A stretch of DNA of 11,705 nt, from assembly GCA_964478235.1 (NCBI GenBank), contig CAYZGX010000018.1, positions 1-11,705 of the forward strand, given 5' to 3'. The notes beneath the pieces are model-generated. The model saw only the letters and a program-made list of their open reading frames with translations, did not search any database and was not told where the DNA came from. Shown here in pieces: positions 1-6,959 of the stretch (positions are counted from its first letter, which is position 1; every line of letters begins with the position of its first letter). Source of the stretch: 2-02-FULL-45-10 sp964478235. GTDB taxonomy: Bacteria; Patescibacteriota; Patescibacteriia; Magasanikbacterales; GWA2-37-8. The position numbers and the translations under genes are program-made.

Positions 1-3000
1 ACGTTTCCGGCGTCACGAACCTCGCCAACACCACGATTACCAACGCTACCACCACGAATCTGAGTACTGGTCTCTTTGGTTTCACTTCAGCTACTGGCAC
101 CAATCTTAGCTTGGCAAATGGTCTGACATTCCTTAATGCTACCGGCACTAATGCCAACTTAACAGGTGGTTTCTACCAAACCGGCTTAACTGATTGTGAT
201 CTCGACACTGCTGCAGTTATGTACGATCTTGCAACTGGTAAATTTACTTGTGGTGATGATGATACCGGTGGGGCAGGCACAAGCGCCTTTACTACTGCCG
301 TCACTGTTAGTGATGGCTCTACGACCTCCAGTCTTCGTGCCGACGGCATCTTTATTGCGACCTCCACCGCGAACCTTAACGGTTTATTCTTTGCCGACTC
401 TTCTGGTAATGTTTCTGCTTCAGGTAGTTTACGCATCTTCGGTTCGGCTACCACCACTAACTTGAGTACTGGCCTCTTCACTTTTACCTCAGCTACTGGG
501 ACGAACCTATCCTTTACCCGTATTGAAGGCACAAGTATTACTTCCACAAACCTGCGCGTATCTGGTCCAACCAGCCTCGGCAACGCTACTTCCACTAATT
601 TTAATACCACACTCTTAACTTTCACTTCAGCTACTGGCACCAACTTGAGCCTCACTAACGCTTTGACTTTTGCCAGCGCAACTGGTACGAATCTTAGTAT
701 CTCTGGAAGTTTCTTTCAGGACGGATTCTCTAACTGTAGTGCTGAAACCGACACTGTTTTGTATAACGCTACGACTGGTAAATTTTCGTGTGGCTTAGAC
801 GGAACAAGTGGCTCAGCTACAACCGCTTTCACAACGGCAGTAACTGTTACTAATGGTGGTTCGGGAACGACTTCTAGTCTCCGCGCTGATGGTATTTTTA
901 TTGCCACCTCTACAGCTAATCAGGATGGTTTGTTCTTCGTGAACAATGAAGGCGACATCAGTGCTTCCGGGACCTTGTTTGTCGGCACTAGTTTTGGGAC
1001 AACCTTTGGTGGCGCTTTAGCTATCTTCTCGACAAGTACCAACGGTTATGGTCAGGTGGTTGTTCATAATGATAATAATGGCTCTAATGCTTCATCTGAC
1101 TTTGTGGCAACTGCTGACAATGGCACGGATTCTACATTCTTTATTAATATGGGTATCAACAGTTCTGGCTACAACGACTCAGCCTTCTCTATTGGTGGAG
1201 CTAACGACGGCTATCTTTATATACATGGTGGTGATTTAGCGATTGGTACGGCAACATCGGATACTTCTACTATCATGTTCCATCTTGGTGGAACTCAGAT
1301 ACAAAATGCGGTGATGCGCATGACTACCTCTGGTTTTGAATTTTTTAGAACATCAACCTCGGCTGCCACTAGTTCTATTATTTCTTTCGTAACCCCTACT
1401 TCGACTACTTTCGCTATTAAACGATCCGGCTCAACCACCAGTACTCTTCTCGAAGTGAAAGATTTAAGTCAGAACTTTGGTGCGGCTGTTACAGCTGGCG
1501 CATTCATCAATCGAAACTCGTATTTTGGTGAAGAGTATAACGTCTATCGTCGTGGTAGTTGTGCTTCGGCAACAACGGTCTCTGGTACACAAATGCGTGG
1601 TGACGACGGCAACCCAACAGTCTCTGCTTGTGCTGCTTTTGGTGGTACATGGTCTTTGGCTACAACTACGGTTAACCCATATACATTCCCAGCCGGTGCC
1701 ACTGGTACGCGCGCCATCCCAAACGTTCAATCGTTGCTCCACGTAGTAAACGGTATCGAACGTTTGCAGGTTGTGACGACAGCCGCCAACTCCTCAACAG
1801 GCATTATGGAGTACTATGGCGGTACAGCCGGTGGCGGTAACTACTTGTGGGCAACAAACACCCTGCCTCTCATGACCGCTAAAGTTCGTCCAAATATCGT
1901 TTCATCAACCACCTCCACAGTTCGTTATTGGATTGGTATGTGGGCAGCTCCTACAGCTACTCAGGCGATTTTCGCCCCAACATCGTCACCTAACGGCATC
2001 TTCTTTACCAACTGTAAAGATGCTGCTAATACACCATCTTGGACATCGCTTAACACCGCCGGCGCGGGCACCTGCAACTCATTGTCGTGGATTGGTATGG
2101 TGAAAAATGGTAATAGTATTGCCACTACTTCTTGTGCGTTTGATGATCCATATACCATTTCTTCGAGTACTGGTTTTAATTTCTTGCGCATTGAATTTGT
2201 TAGCTCTTCAGCCATTCGTTTCATGGTAGATAGTAATACAGCCAACGGTGTTGATGAAGTGAGTTGTGGCGCGCCGATTACGGTTAATCCTGCTAGTTAT
2301 TCTGGTTGGGTCAACTTAACACCATTTGCTGCTTTAATGGTTTTCAATCCAAGTCTTAATGCTGTCCTTGATATTGACTACATGCGTATTTGGCAAGATG
2401 AAAACGAAGCTGGTGGCGGTGGTGGTGATCCAGCCCTTCTGTCTATTCCTGAAGTTGTCACAACTACTCCAGATCTCGTTAGTCTCTCAAGTCTCGGTCA
2501 GTTGTATCCAGCAGGTCAACAAGTTAAAGAATTGCCTGAGGGCACCCTCGTCAGTCTTGATTCTGTGGCAGGGGACGGCAGTGTCACCTCAAGTATGGGG
2601 TCGTATGATCCTAACTTGGTGGGTGTTATTATCCCAAGTAGTGGTTTGACCCTCACTAATAATACGGTTGATGGTGTGCAGGTCACTTCTCATGGTCGAG
2701 CTACTGTCCGTGTTTCCACTATGAATGGTCCGATTAACTTTGGTGATTATCTTACAACCTCCCCAATTCCTGGTGTGGCCATGCGCGCCACAAAAGCGGG
2801 TACAGTGCTCGGTCGAGCTTTAGCTACGTATGTTGGTGAATCAGAAGGCTCTATCCCAGTAGTAATTTCAGTTGAACATTACACAGGTAAAGTTGGCAGC
2901 CTCATCACTGTCTCTACCGCTGGTGGCTCTAACTCTGCGTCTGACCTTATTTCATCTCTTGTTAACGCTTCCAGAATGACTGTTCCAGGTTTTGATATTG

Positions 3001-4178
3001 GTCTTTCTTCTTCAAGTAGCTTGTCTGAAATGTTTTCCGATTCCGTGGTTGCTTCTCTGTCGGTTACAGCTCCAACTATCAATGCCCGTGACGCTTACTT
3101 GTCTCGCTTGAACGCGCTGTCCGGCACTGATCTAGGAGTTTCGCTTGACCCTGCTGGTAAGTTTACTATCGGTACGACTGGTACTGTTGCCATCTCTTTT
3201 GATGCGCTAGGTAACGCTACTTATACTGGAGAAATCACCGCTAAGAAATTTGTTGGTGAAGTGGTTGGGATGAATGAGCTCCAGGCCGCTGTTCTCTCAA
3301 TGGATACAACGATGCAGAGCGTACAAGCTCAAACTTCCTCGACAAGTGCAATCATCGCTCAGTTACAATCAGAATTTTCAGCGTTCATGAATCCGTTGAC
3401 CACTTCGTCGGTTTTGACTGTCTCCAACTTGTCAGTTAGTAACACTTTGCAAGTCGCTGGTCTCAGTATCTTCAATAACGGCTTAAAGACTGATACAATT
3501 AGCTCTCTTGGTGACATTCTCACCTTCATGAATGATGTTTCCTTCTTTGGTCGCCCTTACTTCAATGTTGATACCGCTGGTTTCGCTGTCGTCGCTTCAA
3601 GCACTCAATCGGTTGATGTTGTCTTTGATCAAGAATATCTCGAGCAACCAATTGTTAACGTTACGTTGAGTCTCGAAGATACAACTTCGACCGAACAAAT
3701 GATGATCGATACTGATGTCTTTGCTCAGGATATCCGCTTTGTGGTTACCAAGAAGTCTGCGAAAGGCTTTACCATCCTCCTTAATAAGCCAGCGAGCGCT
3801 CCGGTAGTGTTTAGTTGGACAGCCTTTGCGGTAAAAAATCCTAGGATTTTCATCTCAGTACCGTCTACTTCAGCTGCAAGTACACCACAGGTGATTATTG
3901 TACCTGATCAGGAAATGCCAACATCTCCTGATGAAACAACCGCCTCGTCTACCGTTGGGGTAGGGGATAGTGGTAGCTCTCCTACATCACCAACCTCGAC
4001 AGATGATGGTGTCTCTGAAGGACAAACTACCCCACCGGCTCAAAGTGAGTCAGTAGTCCCTCCTATTGAAGAAGAATCTCCTCAAGCACCAGCTTCAGAA
4101 CCCGCACCAAGTGCCCCCGCTGAGCCAGTGGCTCCAGCGCCTTCCGCCCCAGAGCCAGCACCCGCTCCAGCCGAATAA
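1..4178 (+). CDS. Giant modular repeat surface protein with C-terminal lectin-like domain (5' end outside window)
   Basis: The frame is open from base 3 to the TAA at 4176-4178, so 1391 residues are visible and the N-terminus is cut off; the first in-window TTG (111) is not a real start. With residue number = position/3: residues 1-326 are Ser/Thr/Gly repeats of TSATGTNLS type, including a duplicated 540-nt unit with a Cys pair in each copy (C65/C83, C245/C263). Residues ~365-450 resemble a phage tail-fibre module (VATADNGTD, NDGYLYIHGGDLAIGT). Residues ~597-800 look like a jelly-roll sandwich ending LDIDYMRIWQ, followed by a Gly linker. Residues ~832-962 hold a module with YDPNLVGVI and GDYLTTSPIPGVAMRATKAG. 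Residues ~1090-1130 may form a coiled coil. Residues ~1203-1279 match the pattern of an H-type lectin domain (VVFDQEYLEQPIVNV ... GFTILL ... FSWTAFAVK). Residues ~1283-1391 are a Pro/Ala/Ser-rich tail. No membrane anchor is visible. A surface adhesin or fibre role is inferred; domain names come from pattern recognition, not a profile search. Confidence 0.88.
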   Translation, partial: VSGVTNLANTTITNATTTNLSTGLFGFTSATGTNLSLANGLTFLNATGTNANLTGGFYQTGLTDCDLDTAAVMYDLATGKFTCGDDDTGGAGTSAFTTAVTVSDGSTTSSLRADGIFIATSTANLNGLFFADSSGNVSASGSLRIFGSATTTNLSTGLFTFTSATGTNLSFTRIEGTSITSTNLRVSGPTSLGNATSTNFNTTLLTFTSATGTNLSLTNALTFASATGTNLSISGSFFQDGFSNCSAETDTVLYNATTGKFSCGLDGTSGSATTAFTTAVTVTNGGSGTTSSLRADGIFIATSTANQDGLFFVNNEGDISASGTLFVGTSFGTTFGGALAIFSTSTNGYGQVVVHNDNNGSNASSDFVATADNGTDSTFFINMGINSSGYNDSAFSIGGANDGYLYIHGGDLAIGTATSDTSTIMFHLGGTQIQNAVMRMTTSGFEFFRTSTSAATSSIISFVTPTSTTFAIKRSGSTTSTLLEVKDLSQNFGAAVTAGAFINRNSYFGEEYNVYRRGSCASATTVSGTQMRGDDGNPTVSACAAFGGTWSLATTTVNPYTFPAGATGTRAIPNVQSLLHVVNGIERLQVVTTAANSSTGIMEYYGGTAGGGNYLWATNTLPLMTAKVRPNIVSSTTSTVRYWIGMWAAPTATQAIFAPTSSPNGIFFTNCKDAANTPSWTSLNTAGAGTCNSLSWIGMVKNGNSIATTSCAFDDPYTISSSTGFNFLRIEFVSSSAIRFMVDSNTANGVDEVSCGAPITVNPASYSGWVNLTPFAALMVFNPSLNAVLDIDYMRIWQDENEAGGGGGDPALLSIPEVVTTTPDLVSLSSLGQLYPAGQQVKELPEGTLVSLDSVAGDGSVTSSMGSYDPNLVGVIIPSSGLTLTNNTVDGVQVTSHGRATVRVSTMNGPINFGDYLTTSPIPGVAMRATKAGTVLGRALATYVGESEGSIPVVISVEHYTGKVGSLITVSTAGGSNSASDLISSLVNASRMTVPGFDIGLSSSSSLSEMFSDSVVASLSVTAPTINARDAYLSRLNALSGTDLGVSLDPAGKFTIGTTGTVAISFDALGNATYTGEITAKKFVGEVVGMNELQAAVLSMDTTMQSVQAQTSSTSAIIAQLQSEFSAFMNPLTTSSVLTVSNLSVSNTLQVAGLSIFNNGLKTDTISSLGDILTFMNDVSFFGRPYFNVDTAGFAVVASSTQSVDVVFDQEYLEQPIVNVTLSLEDTTSTEQMMIDTDVFAQDIRFVVTKKSAKGFTILLNKPASAPVVFSWTAFAVKNPRIFISVPSTSAASTPQVIIVPDQEMPTSPDETTASSTVGVGDSGSSPTSPTSTDDGVSEGQTTPPAQSESVVPPIEEESPQAPASEPAPSAPAEPVAPAPSAPEPAPAPAE
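57..431 (+). repeat. Copy 1 of a 540-nt super-repeat inside the giant protein gene
   Basis: This copy holds three blocks in order: an 18-codon NLSTGLF-type unit ending SATGTNLS (57-110), a shorter NGLTF unit (from 117), and an 87-codon block (171-431) containing a Cys pair and the identical stretch SSLRADGIFIATSTAN. Each block recurs exactly 540 nt downstream (597, 657 and 711). The protein is well conserved while many synonymous codons differ. Confidence 0.85.
459..512 (+). repeat. Extra NLSTGLFTFTSATGTNLS unit between the two super-repeat copies
   Basis: This is an 18-codon unit closely matching those at 57-110 and 597-650. It lies between the two large copies, so the short unit also occurs independently of the 540-nt spacing. 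Confidence 0.8.
597..977 (+). repeat. Copy 2 of the 540-nt super-repeat
   Basis: The copy repeats the same order of blocks: NFNTTLLTFTSATGTNLS (597-650), NALTFASATGTNLS (657-698) and an 89-codon block (711-977) with Cys at residues 245 and 263, each exactly 180 residues after its counterpart. The last block has two extra codons (NGGSGTTSS against DGSTTSS). Confidence 0.85.
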
Positions 4179-4205
4179 GTCATTGACAAAAGTGGATGAA
4201 ATTGC

Positions 4206-4235
4206 TTGCTTCGTTGGTGAGCTTCATGCTATACT
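4206..4235 (+). promoter_or_regulatory. Predicted promoter with extended -10 for the 130-residue membrane protein
   Basis: TTGCTT (4206-4211), an 18-nt spacer and TATACT (4230-4235), preceded by TGC, which makes an extended -10. The start codon is 35 nt beyond the -10 box, after a T-rich leader with no Shine-Dalgarno site. The same TTGCTT/TATACTAG pair occurs at 10108-10136. Confidence 0.6.
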
Positions 4236-4269
4236 AGCACTACTTTAGTATTTATTATTTTATTTTTCT

Positions 4270-4662
4270 ATGCCAGAAAAAAGCCTTGATACGCAGAAAT
4301 TAGCATCTCTTGGTTTGCTGCTTTTCGCTGTTATTTCAGTTGTTGCCGCTGTTTATTTGTATAAACAGAATGTTGAATTACGCCGAAATTCTCAGGCGGT
4401 TACCGAAAGTGAAATTAAAGATCTCATTGCTAAAGTCGGTAAATTAATCATTCTTCCATCTGGCGAGCAACCAACCATTGCTACAGTAGCTGACCCAGAT
4501 AAGCTAAAAAATCAATCATTTTTTGCTAATGCTAGCAAAGATGATAAAGTGCTTATCTATACCAATGCTCGTAAAGCTATCCTCTACAGTCCTTCACAAA
4601 ATAAAATTATTGAAGTTGCCCCAATCAACATTGGTCCAGCTCCTGAAGCAGCAGCTCAATAA
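4270..4662 (+). CDS. Small single-pass membrane protein conserved in Patescibacteria
   Basis: The protein has 130 residues: a short N-terminal cytoplasmic stretch, one transmembrane helix (about residues 12-31), a charged segment around 33-58 that could be helical, and a small outer domain containing ILPSGEQPTIATVADPDKL, then DDKVLIYTNARKAILYSP and KIIEVAPINIG. From memory this LPSGE...IATV...D.VLIYTNA.KAI.Y.P...KI..VAP pattern belongs to a short protein seen repeatedly in Parcubacteria genomes and annotated as hypothetical; no function is known to me. It has its own predicted promoter and is followed by a hairpin, so it may be transcribed largely alone. The ATG at 4270 is preceded by TTATTTTTCT with no Shine-Dalgarno site; it is the natural start because the leader is short and the helix begins soon after. 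Confidence 0.85.
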   Translation: MPEKSLDTQKLASLGLLLFAVISVVAAVYLYKQNVELRRNSQAVTESEIKDLIAKVGKLIILPSGEQPTIATVADPDKLKNQSFFANASKDDKVLIYTNARKAILYSPSQNKIIEVAPINIGPAPEAAAQ

Positions 4663-4680
4663 TTTTTCCTAAGTAACGCT

Positions 4681-4689
4681 TGTTATAAC
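4681..4689 (+). promoter_or_regulatory. Possible extended -10 promoter for the dockerin operon
   Basis: TGT followed by TATAAC (4684-4689) forms an extended -10 element without a clear -35. Transcription would begin near 4696, inside the hairpin described at 4685-4720, so transcripts from here could not form it. The similar TGTTATAAT lies at 6899-6907. Confidence 0.4.
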
Positions 4690-4729
4690 GCTGCAGCTCC
4701 TTTACGTGTTGCGGCGTTATCTGTTTTCT
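4685..4729 (+). terminator. Hairpin after the small membrane protein, just before the dockerin gene
   Basis: A 13-bp stem with two G-U pairs (4685-4697 with 4708-4720) and a 10-nt loop is followed by CTGTTTTCT, which runs directly into the ATG at 4730. It fits a terminator or attenuator for read-through from the upstream gene. The tail is only moderately T-rich, so it is probably leaky. Confidence 0.55.
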
Positions 4730-6052
4730 ATGCGTCGAGCGCTTGTCCTCATTACGCTCTTATCTCTGGCTATCGTTGCTAAAGTTACGGCAACAGATTT
4801 TGGATCGTCAAATTTTATCGTGCGCGATCCAGTGGTGACGGTATCTGGCGGTGTGGCGACTTCGTCAAACTTTCAATTAATTAGCGGTAGTGGCCAGGTA
4901 GTAATAGGGGAAAGTACCAGCACCAATTTTATTGGTCGAGCTGGTTTTTTCTATTTCCCGTTAATTACTAGTCCGGTACTTTCGGCGACCGGTGGTACCA
5001 CACAAGTATCGTTGTCATGGACATCGGCTAATGCTTCATTAGGATACGTAGTTTCGGCTTATCAGGTAGGGTATTCTACTGTTTCTGGTGGCCCTTACAC
5101 CTATGCTTCGGCCGGTGCCAGCACCTCCTATACAGTTACCAGCCTTACTGGTGGCACCCCTTATTATTTTATTGTTCGAGCTCTCGATGGTTTGAGTGAA
5201 TCAATTGTAACCTCAACGGAAGCAACAGCAACACCGTCAGCAGCCAGCTCAGGTGGAGGCGGTGGCGGAGGTGGTGGGGGTGGAGGTGGCGGTGGCGGAG
5301 TTTCAAATACAACTGCGATTTTTAGCGGTCGAGCGTATCCAGGTAGTACGGTGACACTTCTTAAAGACGCTCAGATAGTAGCCACCTCTATTTCTGGTCC
5401 TGATGCTAAATTTCAGATTACTGTCACCAGCCTCACTGCGGGTAATTATATTTTTTCGGTCTATTCCGAAGATGACGCTGGTCGACGCTCTAGCTTGGTT
5501 ACTTTTCCAGTAGGCATCACTGACGGCGCAACCACCAATATTAGCGGTATTTTTTTGGCTCCAACCATTGCCGTTGATAAAAGTGAGGTGAAGCGCGGTG
5601 ATAATATTGCGATTTTTGGTAAATCGAGTCCGGTCTCAGACATCGTCATTACTGTGAATTCAGAAGAAGAAATTTTTGTAAAAACCAAAGCCGACACCAA
5701 TGGCGTTTACCTCTATAATTTTGATACGAGTCCACTTGAGATCGGCAGTCACTCAACGCGAGCTAAAGCCTCTATCGCCGGCGAAATTAGTGGGTATAGT
5801 GGCGTTGCTGGTTTTAAGGTTGGAACAAAATCTGTTTTGAAAGATGATGATGAAATTGGTGTTTGTGGAACATTGCGGGCTGATCTTAATGCCGATTGCC
5901 GTGTTAATCTGGTAGACTTTTCTATCGCGGCGTACTGGTTTAAGCGCTCCCTCATCGGTAGCATTATTCCGCTCGAAAAATCTAAGTTAAACGGTGATGG
6001 TAAAATTGATTTAATCGACTTTAGTATCATGGCTTACTATTGGACAGGCTGA
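4730..6052 (+). CDS. Secreted FN3 and poly-glycine protein with C-terminal type I dockerin
   Basis: The protein has 440 residues from the ATG at 4730. Residues 1-21 form a signal peptide (MRRALVLITLLSLAIVAKVTA). Residues ~22-77 carry SSNF/STSTNF motifs common in Parcubacteria surface proteins. Residues ~78-168 are a fibronectin type III-like domain (VSLSWTSA ... YTVTSLTGGTPYYFIVRAL). Residues 175-190 are sixteen glycines in a row. Residues ~191-365 look like two Ig-like beta domains (GRAYPGSTVTL; GDNIAIFGKSSP). Residues ~383-440 form a dockerin: DLNADCRVNLVD (385-396) has acidic or Asn residues at calcium-loop positions 1, 3, 5, 9 and 12; the second loop KLNGDGKIDLID (419-430) has Lys at position 1. 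Each loop is followed by FSI(A/M)AY(W/Y). A GTG at 4706 in frame was not chosen, because it lies in the hairpin and would place Arg residues before the signal peptide. No anchor is present, so it is likely held by a cohesin partner, and two cohesin-like genes follow. The dockerin call is strong; the middle domains are less certain. Confidence 0.9.
   Translation: MRRALVLITLLSLAIVAKVTATDFGSSNFIVRDPVVTVSGGVATSSNFQLISGSGQVVIGESTSTNFIGRAGFFYFPLITSPVLSATGGTTQVSLSWTSANASLGYVVSAYQVGYSTVSGGPYTYASAGASTSYTVTSLTGGTPYYFIVRALDGLSESIVTSTEATATPSAASSGGGGGGGGGGGGGGGGVSNTTAIFSGRAYPGSTVTLLKDAQIVATSISGPDAKFQITVTSLTAGNYIFSVYSEDDAGRRSSLVTFPVGITDGATTNISGIFLAPTIAVDKSEVKRGDNIAIFGKSSPVSDIVITVNSEEEIFVKTKADTNGVYLYNFDTSPLEIGSHSTRAKASIAGEISGYSGVAGFKVGTKSVLKDDDEIGVCGTLRADLNADCRVNLVDFSIAAYWFKRSLIGSIIPLEKSKLNGDGKIDLIDFSIMAYYWTG
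5252..5299 (+). repeat. Run of sixteen glycine codons (flexible linker)
   Basis: Sixteen consecutive GGN codons, mixing GGT, GGA, GGC and GGG, separate the FN3-like domain from the following beta domains. The near-periodic G-rich tract could change length by slippage in steps of three without breaking the frame. Confidence 0.95.
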
Positions 6053-6053
6053 T

Positions 6054-6959
6054 ATGTTTACTTTTTTGTATCGTTCTATCGGATGTATGGTGCTCGTTTT
6101 GATGAGTGTGTTTTTTGCTCCACATTCAGCGCGAGCAGCTAAGATGTTTTTGGAAGATGGGGGAGTGGAGTCGTATGCTGGATCTAATTATCTTAAAGTT
6201 AACGCTTTTGTAGATACCGAAGGAGTTCTTTTAAATACGTTTGGCGCTCGGCTTGTTTTCCCAACGAGCACCCTTATTTTTAAAGATGTTAATAATTCTC
6301 AGTCTATTATCAATGCGTTTGTGGAAGCTCCCCACCTCACAGATGGTGGTGTAGTGTTTTCCGGAATTACTCCTGGTGGTTTTCAGGGGAATCGTGGTTT
6401 TTTGTTATCCTTTCTGTTTGCTCCTAGCGCCCTTGGCACTGCCCGTCTATCTCTAGACTCGCTCGAAGCATATCAAAATGACGGGCAGGGGACACCGGTA
6501 GCTGTTGTCACCAAGCCGCTATCTCTTAAAGCTGCACCGCTTGCTACGTCGACAGCAGTGCTCGAAACGATTATACCTGAACTGTTTACTCCGGTTATCT
6601 TCCAAAATACCTCTATTCCTGATGCCCCATGGATGGTGGCTTTCACCGCTCAAGACAAACAATCGGGGATAGCGTACTTTGAAGTGCAAGAAAATCTTGA
6701 AATAACTCCGAAAGAAGAGGCGTGGCAGCGAACGGTGAGTCCGGTTGTTTTGACTGATCAGTCGCTCAAAAGCTACACTTTTGTCAAAGCTGTTGATCGT
6801 CACGGTAATAGTCGGGTAGTAGTTCTCGCTCCGCTGGCCAAAGCTTGGTACACCACGTATTTCTCAAAAGTCGTTTTTTCGTGTATACTACTAGGGCTTG
6901 TTATAATCATTGTTAGGGTATGTTTTCTGCGAAGAAAACAGAAAGGAAGCAGTCGTTAG
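6054..6959 (+). CDS. Membrane-anchored protein with cohesin-like extracellular domain
   Basis: The protein has 301 residues and starts one base after the stop of the dockerin gene, so translation is probably coupled. Residues 1-28 are a signal peptide ending SARA. Residues ~46-158 resemble a cohesin domain: KVNAFVDTEGVLLNTFGARLVF, then a GGVVFSGITPGGFQGN segment and LLSFLFAPSALGTARLSL, the strand order typical of cohesin and related carbohydrate-binding folds. A linker and an Ig-like region (~185-258, ending KAVDRHGNSRVVVL) follow. Residues ~270-292 are a transmembrane helix, followed by a basic tail RRKQKGSSR that should face the cytoplasm. The likely role is to display a receptor for the adjacent dockerin protein. 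The cohesin assignment rests on pattern and context; sequence identity to classical cohesins is clearly low. Confidence 0.8.
   Translation: MFTFLYRSIGCMVLVLMSVFFAPHSARAAKMFLEDGGVESYAGSNYLKVNAFVDTEGVLLNTFGARLVFPTSTLIFKDVNNSQSIINAFVEAPHLTDGGVVFSGITPGGFQGNRGFLLSFLFAPSALGTARLSLDSLEAYQNDGQGTPVAVVTKPLSLKAAPLATSTAVLETIIPELFTPVIFQNTSIPDAPWMVAFTAQDKQSGIAYFEVQENLEITPKEEAWQRTVSPVVLTDQSLKSYTFVKAVDRHGNSRVVVLAPLAKAWYTTYFSKVVFSCILLGLVIIIVRVCFLRRKQKGSSR
6884..6907 (+). promoter_or_regulatory. Possible internal promoter for the second cohesin-like gene
   Basis: Two -10-like elements lie inside the 3' end of the preceding gene: TATACT (6884-6889) and an extended -10 TGTTATAAT (6899-6907). Neither has a good -35. 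From the second, transcription would start only a few bases before the ATG at 6920, giving a very short leader. Confidence 0.35.

Noticed and set aside
173..655. A minus-strand frame across the repeat region
   Set aside because: It is a repetitive shadow (VPVAEVKVK) of the plus-strand repeats.
57..698. Regularly spaced short repeats that could suggest a CRISPR array
   Set aside because: The repeats are in frame, translate to SATGTNLS-type units and differ mainly at synonymous sites. There are no unique spacers and no cas genes.
4183..4188. A perfect TTGACA just after the giant gene
   Set aside because: There is no -10 box at 16-18 nt; the TATACT at 4230 is 41 nt away. TTGCTT at 4206 is the better partner.
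4231..4268. ATACTA/TAGTAT hairpin followed by a T-rich stretch, a possible terminator of the giant gene
   Set aside because: The stem has only six pairs, four of them A-T plus two G-C at most, with a 9-nt loop, and it overlaps the -10 box. It is too weak to call.
4706..4729. GTG start eight codons upstream of the dockerin gene's ATG
   Set aside because: It lies inside the hairpin loop, and the ATG at 4730 gives a standard signal peptide directly.
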